Assembly (NCBI GenBank): GCA_964626565.1
Contig: CAZVFX010000038.1
Span: 1 to 55,301 of the forward strand
DNA length: 55,301 bases
Origin: CAZVFX01 sp964626565
Lineage (GTDB): Bacteria; Myxococcota_A; UBA9042; CAIXZC01
Direction of reading: 5' to 3'
The position numbers were made by a program, and so were the translations under genes. The notes under the pieces are model-generated. The model saw only the letters and a program-made list of their open reading frames with translations, searched no databases and was not told the origin of the DNA. Positions 1-8,653 of the stretch are shown in pieces; positions within the stretch are counted from its first letter, which is position 1; every line of letters begins with the position of its first letter.

Positions 1-1
1 C

Positions 2-472
2 CCGTGTGGTTTTCGTGGTGACGAGCGGCGGTCGTGCACTTGCGATGACTATTCGGTGCGGCGTTACATGGCTCGGCTGTCGGGGCCGCTGTTGGACCGC
101 ATCGACATGCACGTTGAGGTGCGGGGCGTACAGTTCGACCGGCTGCAGTCACGGGCTGCGGGCCCGGGGTCGGTGGAGTTGAGGGAGAAGGTACTGGAGG
201 CCAGGGACCGGCAACTGCACCGGTTCAACGGTGCCGGAGTGTCGTGCAATGCGGGTATGGGGCCTAGCCTGGTGAGCGAACATTGCCGACTGAGTAAGGC
301 CGGCACCTCGCTCATCAAGACAGCCTTCGAAAAGCGAGGGCTGAGCGCGCGTTCCTATGACCGGGTGCTGAAGGTGTCCCGCACCATCGCGGATGTGACC
401 GGAAAGGAGAAGATAAGGCCTGAGCACCTTGCCCAGGCGTTGAACTACCGTGGTCTCGAGTTGGGAGAATAG
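2..472 (+). CDS. comM: ComM/YifB-type Mg-chelatase-like AAA ATPase, 3' part
   Basis: C-terminal 156 residues of a YifB/ComM family ATPase; the gene is cut by the left edge of the window and the frame is open from base 2. The visible part starts in the Cys-rich zinc-ribbon-like stretch (Cys residues around a basic segment) and continues into the family hallmark RYMARLSGPLLDRIDMHVEV, followed by the helical Mg_chelatase_C domain that ends in HLAQALNYRGLE. In Vibrio, Haemophilus and relatives ComM is a hexameric helicase that promotes branch migration during natural transformation; that role is known for the family, not shown here. The stop lies 28 bases before recA, so the two recombination genes are probably co-transcribed. 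The AAA core is outside the window and its integrity cannot be judged. Confidence 0.9.
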   Translation, partial: PCGFRGDERRSCTCDDYSVRRYMARLSGPLLDRIDMHVEVRGVQFDRLQSRAAGPGSVELREKVLEARDRQLHRFNGAGVSCNAGMGPSLVSEHCRLSKAGTSLIKTAFEKRGLSARSYDRVLKVSRTIADVTGKEKIRPEHLAQALNYRGLELGE

Positions 473-500
473 CAGGTAAACAACCAAGGGGAGGAAGAAG

Positions 501-1481
501 ATGAACGTTCAAAAGACCATTGCTGCGGCAATAAAGACTGTGGAACGGCAGTTCGGAAAGGGGGCGCTGATGTCGTTGACGGGGAATGAAGGGGAAGAGG
601 TGGAGACTTTTTCTTCCGGCTCCCTGTCCCTTGATCTGGCGTTGGGAGTAGGCGGGATCCCCCGGGGGAGGATTATTGAGGTGTACGGGCCGGAATCGTC
701 GGGCAAGACTACATTGGCATTGCACATGATTGCGGAGGCGCAGAAGGCGGGGCTCATAACCGCGTTTGTCGACGCGGAGCATGCGTTGGATATCATCTAC
801 GCCAAGAAGCTGGGGGTGAACGTGGATGAGTTGCTACTCGCCCAGCCCGACTGCGGTGAGCAGGCCCTGGATATTACGGGCACGCTCTCCACCATAGAGG
901 GGATCGGCCTCATCGTGGTGGATTCTGTGGCCGCGCTGGTGCCGAAAGCGGAATTGCTGGGGGATATGGGAGACCAGCATGTGGGGCTCCAGGCCCGCCT
1001 CATGAGCCAGGCGATGCGCAAGCTCACTTCGGTGGCGTCCCGCAACGTCGCGTCCATCCTGTTTATCAATCAGCTCCGGCACAAAATCGGGGTGACGTTC
1101 GGCTCGCCTGAGACTACTTCCGGGGGGAATGCGTTGAAGTTCTACTCCTCGGTGCGGCTGGATGTTCGCCGTATCGGCGGCATCAAGAAGGGAGAGGAGT
1201 TTATCGGAAACCGCACGCGGATCAAGGTGGTGAAGAACAAACTGGCGCCACCGTTTCAGAAGGTGGAGATAGACTTGATATACGGGCGGGGTTTTGATCC
1301 CATGTACGATCTGCTGGATCTGGCGGTGTGCAATGGTCACATCACCAAGGCGGGTTCATGGTTTTCCTGCGGTGACGAGCGCATCGGCCAGGGCCGGGAG
1401 GCGGCCGCGGCGTTTCTCGCCGAGAATGACGAGATCAGAGAGCGGATTGCCGCGACGTTGAGGGGGATAGTTTCCACTTGA
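501..1481 (+). CDS. recA: RecA recombinase, short form
   Basis: Protein of 326 residues, somewhat shorter than the usual ~350. It loads on single-stranded DNA, drives strand exchange and activates LexA-type cleavage. Visible motifs: Walker A GPESSGKTT (63-71), the catalytic Glu in DAEHALD (about 93), Walker B LIVVDS (137-142), loop L1 around GDMGDQHVG, and loop L2 starting NQLRHKIGVTFGSPETTSGG with the DNA-sensing Gln at 191. Odd points: the usual Pro after AEHALD is Ile, the segment before Walker B (STIEGIG) is divergent, and the acidic C-terminal tail is almost absent. The start is supported by a GGGGAGG Shine-Dalgarno 10 bases upstream. It follows the comM-type gene closely. It could be a second, specialised RecA, as some Myxococcota carry two; I cannot see whether another copy exists. 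Confidence 0.93.
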   Translation: MNVQKTIAAAIKTVERQFGKGALMSLTGNEGEEVETFSSGSLSLDLALGVGGIPRGRIIEVYGPESSGKTTLALHMIAEAQKAGLITAFVDAEHALDIIYAKKLGVNVDELLLAQPDCGEQALDITGTLSTIEGIGLIVVDSVAALVPKAELLGDMGDQHVGLQARLMSQAMRKLTSVASRNVASILFINQLRHKIGVTFGSPETTSGGNALKFYSSVRLDVRRIGGIKKGEEFIGNRTRIKVVKNKLAPPFQKVEIDLIYGRGFDPMYDLLDLAVCNGHITKAGSWFSCGDERIGQGREAAAAFLAENDEIRERIAATLRGIVST

Positions 1482-2022
1482 TATTGCAGCCTATGGCAGC
1501 CTTTTGATCCGCAGGTATGGGCGTGCCTTCCAGCAGCGCGTCCAGCGCGGCCCTCAGGTCGCTCCCGTCCACGGGCAGAGAATTCCCCGGACGGCTGTTG
1601 TCAAGCTGTCCGCGGTAGACCAACTCGCGGTGCTCGTCAAAGAGGAAGAAGTCGGGAGTGCACTCGGCGCCGTAGGCGATGGCTGTTTCCTGGGATTCGT
1701 CGTACAGGAAAGGGAACTCGTACCCTTCTTCAGCCGCGAACCGGGCCAGGCTGTCCGGCGCGTCGTCCGGGTATGCCGAGGCATCGTTGGAGCTGATGGC
1801 GACGATTGAGACGTTCCGGCCCGCATAGTCTCGGCCGAGGCGGCCCAGTTCCTCCTTTATGTACTGCACATAGGGACAATGGCGGCAGATGAACATCACC
1901 AGCAGCCCTTTTTTGTCGTTGAAGTCGCTGAGCGAGTACTCCCTATGGCCGCGTACGTCGGGGAGTCTGAAATAGGGTGCCCGGGTACCCAGGGCAAGCA
2001 TCCGAGATGAAGTCAGTGACAT
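1435..2022 (-). CDS. Thioredoxin-fold (AhpC/TlpA-like) protein
   Basis: A 195-residue protein with a thioredoxin fold. After a beta-hairpin that opens with APYFRLPDVRGHREYSLSDF it carries the redox-like motif FICRHCPYVQ (CxxC at 46-49) and later the cis-Pro region ECTPDFFLFDE. This pattern is typical of the AhpC/TSA-related thioredoxin family often annotated as redoxin-domain protein. No signal peptide is visible, so it is probably cytoplasmic; a role in thiol redox chemistry is inferred. Its 3' end overlaps the 3' end of recA by 47 bases in convergent orientation, so the last ten or so residues (after IKWKL) lie over recA and are probably not conserved. It lies 90 bases downstream of the kinase gene on the same strand and may be read from the same transcript. 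Confidence 0.82.
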   Translation of the reverse strand: MSLTSSRMLALGTRAPYFRLPDVRGHREYSLSDFNDKKGLLVMFICRHCPYVQYIKEELGRLGRDYAGRNVSIVAISSNDASAYPDDAPDSLARFAAEEGYEFPFLYDESQETAIAYGAECTPDFFLFDEHRELVYRGQLDNSRPGNSLPVDGSDLRAALDALLEGTPIPADQKAAIGCNIKWKLSPSTSRQSAL

Positions 2023-2112
2023 GGGTTGGACCCTCCTGTCGTTCGTGCAGAAAGCTGGGTACTCCCGGTCCGGAATTCAAGTCCCTTTGTCGACGGGTCT
2101 TGTTGGGCTCGG

Positions 2113-4875
2113 CTAGAAGGGCAGGATTGGCGGCGGGAAGAATTTTACGCGGACTCCGCTGTTCTGGTCTTTGTCGTATCCGTCCCATGCGACGGCGAAG
2201 CGGCCGTCGGGCAGTCCGGTGACTGCGGGGGAGATTACGGGCATTGCTGTTATGGAGCCGTTTAAGTTGAATTCCCGGCCGCTCTGTGTCCCTTCCCGGT
2301 TGTATAGTTGTCCGGCTACGTCGGTGCGTTGGCCATCTGCGGAGGTGGTGAACCAGGCGACTACAAATCCGCCGCGCGCCAGGGCTGCGGCACCCTGCAT
2401 TCCCTGGACTCCGTCCCGGTAGCTGTTGACGGTGAGCCGGGGACCCACGGCGCGTGCATCGGGAGAGAAGCGTTGGGCGTGGACGTCGGTATCCAGGGTG
2501 TACATGGAGGGGACCGTGTGGGTCCAGGCGAGCAGGAAGCCGTCTCGGTCCAGAGAGACGAGGGACAATGCGGCAGCGTTGGCTTTCTGGCGTGCGAGCA
2601 GATGGATGGGGCCTTCCCGGCGAGTGCCGGCGGAGTCAAACATCTGTGCGTAGGTGCCGGGGCCTTCTCCGAAGTGATAGAGGTATTCGAATGTGACGAG
2701 GAAGGTGCCGTCGCCAAAGGCGATCAGGGTGGGAAGTATGCTGCCCAGGGGGGTCTGGAGATAACCGTCGCCCGAGGCAAGGTTGCTCACTTCAATCCGT
2801 TCTCCCACGGGGCGTCCGCCGCGATCATATACCCGGACGTAGGCTCCGTTCTTGGTGTCGCCCTTTCCCATTCCTTCCCAGAGCACCACAAAACTTCCGT
2901 CGGACAATGGGGCCAGGGACGGCTTCGCCTGGCCGGAATCGAGGAGCAATCCGTCGGTGGTGGGCATTCGGGCCCGCCAGGAGTCCACCTGGAGGCGGTC
3001 CCCCTCGGCGGAGCCGTCGGCCCCGTAGCGTTGTACAAGTACGTCGTGACTGTCACACTCTCCTCCCCAGGCCGCGTACCAGGCCACACCAAATCCTCCC
3101 CCCGGGAAGGCTGCGGTGGCGAAGCGGCCCATGCTGAGGCACTCCGGAACCTCGGCAACGTCAATAGCTGCGCCGAGCAGGGCTCCGGAAGGGTCGAATC
3201 GTCGCAGCCGCATTTGCTCGCTGCCTGATTCCGTGTCGGCCTTGAACCCCAGCAGAGTCTTGCCGTCGTCAAGGGTGCAGAGGCTGGGGTGGTAGGTCTT
3301 TTTGAACATGTAGCCGTCGGCCAGCTTGTTGACACCTTGTTGCGGCTGAACGGTCTCCTCAGCCGCCTCCCCGGCCGTCTTTTCAGCCATCTCCTGCGCA
3401 ATCAGGAGAGCGCGGATTTTTGCCTTGCTCGGGGCGGCCGGCAAGGCGTCGGAAACGAGGTCGACCTCGCCCGGGGTATCGACAGCATCGTCGGGTCTTG
3501 CAGGGGAGAGGTCCTCGGGCGGTTGGGGAGAAAGGTCGGTGGGCCGGCTGCTGATGCCCGGAATTTCGTCGAGGTGCTGGAGGTTTGACGGCTCGTCTTG
3601 CTTGACTGCTTCTGCGTCTGCCGTGGCCGTGGCGCCCGGGGCGGCCGTAGCAGCGACGATGGGCGCTGGGGCCTCGGGTTTTTCCGGCGTGGCGCTTTGT
3701 CGGCCAAAGTAGAATGCGGCCAGCATCGCCGCCACCAGCACGACCGTGCCTCCGAGGATTGCCCAGACAGTCTTCCCCCGGGCAGACTGTGAGACCGCGG
3801 GTGCGGGCGCAGCAGCCGGTTCAGTGACTTCCGAAACCGCCGGGGTCAGCGGTTCCGCCGGCCTGGTAGGTGCGGCGGATGCGCTGACCATGGTAGGGGC
3901 TTCCGGGTCCACGGGGCTCACCAGCGAAGCGGCGGGAATCGCCTCGAGTGCCCGGCGGACCGCGTCGACCCCTTCCGGTCTGGCGCCGGGGTCTTTGGCC
4001 AGCATACCGGACAGCAGTTTTTCGATGCCCGGCGGTACTCCGGCCGAGGGGTCCAGCGGCCGGGGTATCTCCTGAACGTGCTGCATGAGCACCATGGCCG
4101 GGGTGGTTGCCTGGAAGGGCGGAAAACCGGCGAGCATCTCGTACAAGACGACGCCCAGGGAGTAGATGTCGCTGGCGGGAGCCACTTCGGCTCCGGTAGC
4201 CTGCTCCGGGCTCATGTATGCAGGGGTCCCGCACACCATGCCGGTGACGGTGAGGGTAGTGCTGTCTGCCGCGGTTAGGAGCTTGGCTACTCCGAAGTCC
4301 AGGACTTTGGCGATCTGCTGGCCATCGTCCATGACCAGCATGATGTTGTCGGGTTTCAGATCTCGATGGACGATGCCCAACTCGTGAGCTTCGTGGAGCG
4401 ACCGGCAGACATCGGTGGTAATGGCCACTGCCCGAGCTGCAGAGATGGCTCCCACGCGGTTGAGCAACCGACTCAGCGGCTCGCCGTCCAGTAGCTCCAT
4501 GGTGTAGTAGAGGAGCCCGGCGGAAGTCACGCCGAAATCGTGCAAGATAACGCTGTGGCGGCTTTTCAGGGTGCTCACTGCGCGCGCTTCGACGAAGAAG
4601 CGTTTGGCTGCGGAAACCTCCTGCACCAACTCCGGGCGCAACACTTTCAGCGCCACTTCGCGGTCGATGAACTTCTGCCGGGCCCGGTATACGGTTCCCA
4701 TGCCGCCCTGGCCGATTTTGTCCTCGATGGTGTACTTGTCGTCGAGCACCTGCCCGACAAGAGATTCACTGCCGGGCAAGTCGACGAGCCGGGTGTCATC
4801 GTCGGGGCAACGTTCTACAACGTCGGCGAAGTGCTCGAAGCACTGTGGGCAGTAGCGACTTTTTTCCCCGGACAT
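2113..4875 (-). CDS. Transmembrane Ser/Thr protein kinase with extracytoplasmic repeat domain
   Basis: A 920-residue Hanks-type kinase. The N-terminus has a small zinc-ribbon-like motif (CPQCFEHF then RCPDDD). The kinase domain spans about 48-315: Gly-loop IGQGGMGTVYRA, ATP Lys in VALKVL, catalytic loop HRDLKPDN (about 170-177), DFG, GTPAYMSPEQ activation segment and SDIYSLGVVLYEML. A Pro/Ala-rich linker leads to one membrane segment (about 370-390, VWAILGGTVVLVAAMLAAFY). The outer ~450 residues contain at least six repeats of the type RxxxxGxxxGxxxxV with blades such as DGSFVVLWEG, suggesting a beta-propeller sensor. The start chosen is the ATG preceded by GGAAGGGGG; a TTG directly before it is less likely. 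Ligand and substrates are unknown. Confidence 0.9.
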   Translation of the reverse strand: MSGEKSRYCPQCFEHFADVVERCPDDDTRLVDLPGSESLVGQVLDDKYTIEDKIGQGGMGTVYRARQKFIDREVALKVLRPELVQEVSAAKRFFVEARAVSTLKSRHSVILHDFGVTSAGLLYYTMELLDGEPLSRLLNRVGAISAARAVAITTDVCRSLHEAHELGIVHRDLKPDNIMLVMDDGQQIAKVLDFGVAKLLTAADSTTLTVTGMVCGTPAYMSPEQATGAEVAPASDIYSLGVVLYEMLAGFPPFQATTPAMVLMQHVQEIPRPLDPSAGVPPGIEKLLSGMLAKDPGARPEGVDAVRRALEAIPAASLVSPVDPEAPTMVSASAAPTRPAEPLTPAVSEVTEPAAAPAPAVSQSARGKTVWAILGGTVVLVAAMLAAFYFGRQSATPEKPEAPAPIVAATAAPGATATADAEAVKQDEPSNLQHLDEIPGISSRPTDLSPQPPEDLSPARPDDAVDTPGEVDLVSDALPAAPSKAKIRALLIAQEMAEKTAGEAAEETVQPQQGVNKLADGYMFKKTYHPSLCTLDDGKTLLGFKADTESGSEQMRLRRFDPSGALLGAAIDVAEVPECLSMGRFATAAFPGGGFGVAWYAAWGGECDSHDVLVQRYGADGSAEGDRLQVDSWRARMPTTDGLLLDSGQAKPSLAPLSDGSFVVLWEGMGKGDTKNGAYVRVYDRGGRPVGERIEVSNLASGDGYLQTPLGSILPTLIAFGDGTFLVTFEYLYHFGEGPGTYAQMFDSAGTRREGPIHLLARQKANAAALSLVSLDRDGFLLAWTHTVPSMYTLDTDVHAQRFSPDARAVGPRLTVNSYRDGVQGMQGAAALARGGFVVAWFTTSADGQRTDVAGQLYNREGTQSGREFNLNGSITAMPVISPAVTGLPDGRFAVAWDGYDKDQNSGVRVKFFPPPILPF

Positions 4876-5035
4876 CAAGATCCCCCTTCCAGTATGTGCG
4901 CACTCACCCCAAAACGCAACGCCCTAGCTTTGAGATGGGCTTGGTTGTAGAAAATCTCCACAGAGCAGGACACGGAGACCATGCAGTCGTTTGCGGCACC
5001 GACGGAGCCCCGGGGCCGGAACGGCTTTAAACTGC

Positions 5036-5051
5036 TGGCACAGGCCTTGCA
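5036..5051 (+). promoter_or_regulatory. Sigma-54-type promoter
   Basis: TGGCACAGGCCTTGCA matches the sigma-54 consensus TGGCACG-N4-TTGCW at all but one position (A for the G after TGGCAC) with exact -24/-12 spacing. The predicted start of transcription, about 12 bases after the TTGC, lies some 28 bases before the ATG of the secreted beta-propeller gene. If real, that gene needs RpoN and an enhancer-binding activator, neither of which is in the window. Confidence 0.65.
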
Positions 5052-5089
5052 ACCTTCCTGCCCTCGGCAAATAGCTAAGGGAGAACAAA

Positions 5090-6670
5090 ATGAAAGATTG
5101 CGTAGCGAGGGTGTCGACGTGTGTTTTCGCGGTGGTTGTGGCGTGTCAATTGGTGGTTTCGATGTGGTTCCTCAGCCCCGGCTGTACTCCGGAGATGGGT
5201 GCGTCGGACAACTTCGAGGAGACGGGCCGGCAAGACCGGGGACGGGACCCCGGGGAGTACAACAGTGAGGTTACGTGGGACCCCGAAGAAGGCGACTATG
5301 TCTGGAACTATGATCTTTTCTATTCCGACGTGATTCTCTCTCCGGACGGCAGGCGTTTGCTGTCGATGGTGCCGGTGCCTAAGGCAGACGAGTTGTTCCA
5401 CTCGCCGGCACTGGTGTTGGTCGCCCAGGACCTTCCCGGCGGCAGAATGCAGAGCTTCCCAAAGCTGAAGAACCTGAGGCGAATCAACTTCTCCCCCGAC
5501 GGTGAGACTGCATATCTGCTAAAGGAACACGGCCTCGATCTGGCGGTCCTCGATTTGAACAAGTTCGACATAGTCGACACTCTGTCCCTTCAGATTTCGA
5601 CCGCGGGCTACTCCGGCAGCTATGACTACCCGGGGGACCCTTCATATAACGTTGTGGATATCTCCCCGGACGGAGGTTTTGCGGTACTCAGCAATCTGCC
5701 TACTTCCGACCTGGAGGAGGACGCTTTCGGAGTGAACTGCAAGGGTCTCAACGGCTTTGACCGGTGTGCGGTAGGTTTTGTAGACCTCGTTTCCAAAGAA
5801 TCGTGGGCGACCCATTTGGACCTGCCGCTCCGGGATCTGGATTTTGATGTCAAGGAGGGGGGGCTCATTTTCACCCATTCAATGGGCGGGCAGCAGGCTA
5901 AGGTGACTTTTTACGATTTGGCAGCAAGGGAACTTACGGCCAGCACGACGTTCAACAACTGTGCCGATGAAATGGTAGTGGAGAAATCGAGGAATATCGG
6001 ATTGGTCAGCCCCCGTTGGTGCTCCAAAGACCCCATCTCCATAGTCAACCTGGAATCACGCAAGTTCGTGAAGAATCTCCCCGGTTTCGGGCCGGTAGTA
6101 GTTTCCCGGGACGGCTCCACCGCGGTGGGTTTCACCCGCAAGAACGTTATGGAGAGCGAGTGGCAGTACTACGATCAAACGGCTGCGTACGGGTTGATAA
6201 TTGTGGATCTTGATACGCTGGAGTGGCGGGTCCTCGATTACGGTGAGGTTGCGCCGTCATACACCGTATCCCCCGACGGTAGGTACCTGTACGTCTACGA
6301 GCACGAATATGACTACAACTACCAGGAGAACCAGGGGTGGGAGACCACCACCATGCCAACCAATTTCACCCAGATAGATCTAGTGACCCTGCAGCAGACG
6401 AAGTTGTCGGACACGCCGACCCTTCTGCTGGACCGTTTCGTGTGGAGCGATGACGGTAACCGTATGTATCTGTTGTCGGACAAGGATCTCTACTATATCG
6501 ACAAGGGGATCCCGGCGGCTCACAAGTTGCCGTTGCCGGTGCAGCCGGAGTTGATGAATCTCCGGCCCCAGCAGGATTTTCTGCTCCTTGGCGAGTCCGA
6601 CGCACCAATGTACTACCTGTTCGATGTGGCTGCCGGCGGCCTTGATGGTGCATTGTCTCTGAAGTACTAG
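5090..6670 (+). CDS. Secreted beta-propeller-like protein
   Basis: A 526-residue protein with an N-terminal hydrophobic export signal (VFAVVVACQLVVSMWFL, followed by SPGC), then about 490 residues rich in repeated blades of the form ISPDGGFAVLS, FSPDGETAYLL, SPDGRRLLSM, VSPDGRYLYVY and VWSDDGNRMYLLS. These SPDG-type blades are characteristic of WD40/YVTN/TolB-like propellers, so a 6-7-bladed propeller exported from the cytoplasm is likely. No catalytic motif is recognised; the function is unknown. The ATG follows AAGGGAGAACAAA. It lies between two membrane kinases, one of which carries an extracytoplasmic propeller-like domain itself, and a sigma-54-type promoter directly precedes it. A link to kinase signalling is only inferred from position. 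Confidence 0.8.
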   Translation: MKDCVARVSTCVFAVVVACQLVVSMWFLSPGCTPEMGASDNFEETGRQDRGRDPGEYNSEVTWDPEEGDYVWNYDLFYSDVILSPDGRRLLSMVPVPKADELFHSPALVLVAQDLPGGRMQSFPKLKNLRRINFSPDGETAYLLKEHGLDLAVLDLNKFDIVDTLSLQISTAGYSGSYDYPGDPSYNVVDISPDGGFAVLSNLPTSDLEEDAFGVNCKGLNGFDRCAVGFVDLVSKESWATHLDLPLRDLDFDVKEGGLIFTHSMGGQQAKVTFYDLAARELTASTTFNNCADEMVVEKSRNIGLVSPRWCSKDPISIVNLESRKFVKNLPGFGPVVVSRDGSTAVGFTRKNVMESEWQYYDQTAAYGLIIVDLDTLEWRVLDYGEVAPSYTVSPDGRYLYVYEHEYDYNYQENQGWETTTMPTNFTQIDLVTLQQTKLSDTPTLLLDRFVWSDDGNRMYLLSDKDLYYIDKGIPAAHKLPLPVQPELMNLRPQQDFLLLGESDAPMYYLFDVAAGGLDGALSLKY

Positions 6671-6687
6671 AGTCGGCAATCAGTTCA

Positions 6688-6708
6688 CGCCTACCGCCTA
6701 TCGCCTGT
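6688..6708. repeat. Intergenic heptad repeat CGCCTAY
   Basis: Three tandem copies of a 7-base unit (CGCCTAC, CGCCTAT, CGCCTGT) lie just after the stop of the propeller gene. The same heptad, in reverse complement, recurs in the spacer at 12184-12217 after another gene. No function is known; it may be a short genome-wide intergenic repeat. Confidence 0.55.
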
Positions 6709-6772
6709 CTCTTTGCGCCTCGTCCCTGCATATGATATATATCAGCAGTATTGATCTTCTGGAGTCTGGCGC

Positions 6773-8653
6773 GTGGAAAAGGGAACACGGCTCGGGCCGT
6801 ACGAAATACTTGGCAAGCTGGCTGCAGGTGGCATGGCGACGGTGTTTATTGCCCGTCACGTCAGGTTGGGCCACGTAGTCGGCATAAAGATTCTTCACCC
6901 GCATTACCAACAGGACGAGCAGTTGCGAGTGCGCTTTGTTGACGAGGCGCGCATTCAGGCCAACCTGCGCCACCCCAACATTCTGGGCGTGCAGGATATT
7001 CTGGAGTTGCCGGAAGCCAGCGGCATGGTGATGGAGTTGCTGGAGGGATGTACTCTTAGCGGCTACTACAAGAAGGTGGAGAAGCCGTTGAGCTACGCTC
7101 GGGCGACGGGGTTGTTCCTGCGTCTGGCCGATGCCATTGCGTATGCCCATTCCATGGCGATTGTGCACCGGGACCTGAAGCCTTCCAACGTCTATCTCCA
7201 CCGCGTCCAAAGCGAGGCGGTACCGAAGTTGATGGATTTCGGAATCGCCAAGCTGCAGAACCTGGCTGCCACTTCCCAACTCACTGCGGCCGGCTCTCTC
7301 CTGGGCACCCCTCAGTACATGGCTCCGGAGCAGTTCGAAGATTCCAGTGCGGTCGACACCCAGGCTGACATTTACGCCCTGGGGGTCATGATGTACGAGG
7401 CCGCCACCGGAGTCCTGCCTTTCCAGGGCGCCACCATCCCGGAGATCATGACCAACGTTCTCAATAAGGAGGTAGTGAGCCCATCGGAGCTGCGAGAGGA
7501 TTTCCCACCCTCGCTGGAAGAGGTCATCCTCAGGTGCTTGAAGCGGGAGAAGTCCAGCCGCTACGAGACCGCAGTCCAGTTGCTCGGGGCTCTGGAGGCG
7601 GCGGGCGAAGAGATCGGTGTGGAGACGATCCAGGCGTCAACGCTCCCTGATGCGGACGTGAAAATCACCGGTATCGATATCGCCACCAAGATCACATCGG
7701 ACCGCAAGCAGAAGAGCACTGCCCAGGGCAAACCTGACGGCGAAACGCTGTCTACGGTTGAGGATGCCCTTCCCAAGTCGGGCGTCGGCGATGAGTCTTG
7801 GGTGTACGGCGGGGACGTGAAAACTCACGTCAAACGCAAGGTCTCCCTGCCGTTGTTGTTGCTGGGGTTGGTGGGCGTCGGGGTGGCTGTGGTTGTCGCG
7901 GTTTCGCTGGCATACATGATTTGGAAGGGCAAAGAGGGGGCGGAAGACAGCAAGAAGGAAGGAGTGGCAACGGAGCAGGTCGCCAGTCCCGGCCGGGTCG
8001 CTACGGAGGAGAGCCCCACGGTCCCTACCGATGAGGAGCGTCGCATACGCCGCCCTCCGGCCAGCCTGTCGGAGGTGGGCAACATCGAAGAGCCGGTGGA
8101 TCTATCCGACATTCCTACCCAGGAGGGGTTGGCGCTGGGTGGGTCCTGCCCTCAGGTGTTGCCCGAGTCGGAGTTGATACGGTATATGAACGCCCGCTTG
8201 TCCGCGGGCTGGTGTGGTCGGAGATTGTCATCCCTCGGCTATCAGCAGCTCTCGGAGATTGGCGTTTCGCCCGAGGTGCTCGAGAACATGAGCGTGAGGA
8301 TCGGTGGGGAGGAGTTGGTCAAGGAGATGGCCCGTCTGGCATCGAGGTCGGTGGCCCCTTTCAAGGAGCAATCCCTGTCTGTCGCTCACCTGGTGGAGTT
8401 GGACCGCAAGCTGTCCAGCGAGTCGAACCTCAAGGAGTACCTGGAGGCCAAGGTGGAGGTTCTGTGCCGTACGTTGCCGGCCACTGCTGCCGGAGACTTC
8501 GCGGGGATGGGGCGCCTGTTCAAGCAGGTCTTGGCTGCTCGGGGTCTGGATTCAGCTGTCTTCGCCGACTGGGACAACCGGTGGGACGGGGACCCGCTGG
8601 TGAGGGCCGAGGCCAACGCCAAGGCTTTGTGCTGCCTGTTGAAGAATCAGTAG
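6773..8653 (+). CDS. Transmembrane Ser/Thr protein kinase
   Basis: A 626-residue Hanks-type kinase beginning with GTG; GGAG eight bases upstream supports that start. The kinase domain covers about 8-278: Gly-loop LAAGGMATVFIA, ATP Lys in GIKIL (39), catalytic loop HRDLKPSN (132-139), DFG (155-157), GTPQYMAPEQ and ADIYALGVMMYEA. A charged linker is followed by a strong membrane segment at about 359-383 and an extracytoplasmic region of ~240 residues without recognised domains but with a short Cys-containing part (GWCGRRLSS). The architecture is the common one for bacterial receptor kinases. It is convergent with tatC and overlaps its end by seven bases. Substrate and stimulus are unknown. Confidence 0.9.
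   Translation: MEKGTRLGPYEILGKLAAGGMATVFIARHVRLGHVVGIKILHPHYQQDEQLRVRFVDEARIQANLRHPNILGVQDILELPEASGMVMELLEGCTLSGYYKKVEKPLSYARATGLFLRLADAIAYAHSMAIVHRDLKPSNVYLHRVQSEAVPKLMDFGIAKLQNLAATSQLTAAGSLLGTPQYMAPEQFEDSSAVDTQADIYALGVMMYEAATGVLPFQGATIPEIMTNVLNKEVVSPSELREDFPPSLEEVILRCLKREKSSRYETAVQLLGALEAAGEEIGVETIQASTLPDADVKITGIDIATKITSDRKQKSTAQGKPDGETLSTVEDALPKSGVGDESWVYGGDVKTHVKRKVSLPLLLLGLVGVGVAVVVAVSLAYMIWKGKEGAEDSKKEGVATEQVASPGRVATEESPTVPTDEERRIRRPPASLSEVGNIEEPVDLSDIPTQEGLALGGSCPQVLPESELIRYMNARLSAGWCGRRLSSLGYQQLSEIGVSPEVLENMSVRIGGEELVKEMARLASRSVAPFKEQSLSVAHLVELDRKLSSESNLKEYLEAKVEVLCRTLPATAAGDFAGMGRLFKQVLAARGLDSAVFADWDNRWDGDPLVRAEANAKALCCLLKNQ

Noticed and set aside
4990..5030. GC-rich palindromic stretch considered as tRNA or structured RNA
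   Set aside because: No cloverleaf, no TTCGA-type T-loop; only a short GCCCCGGGGC palindrome.
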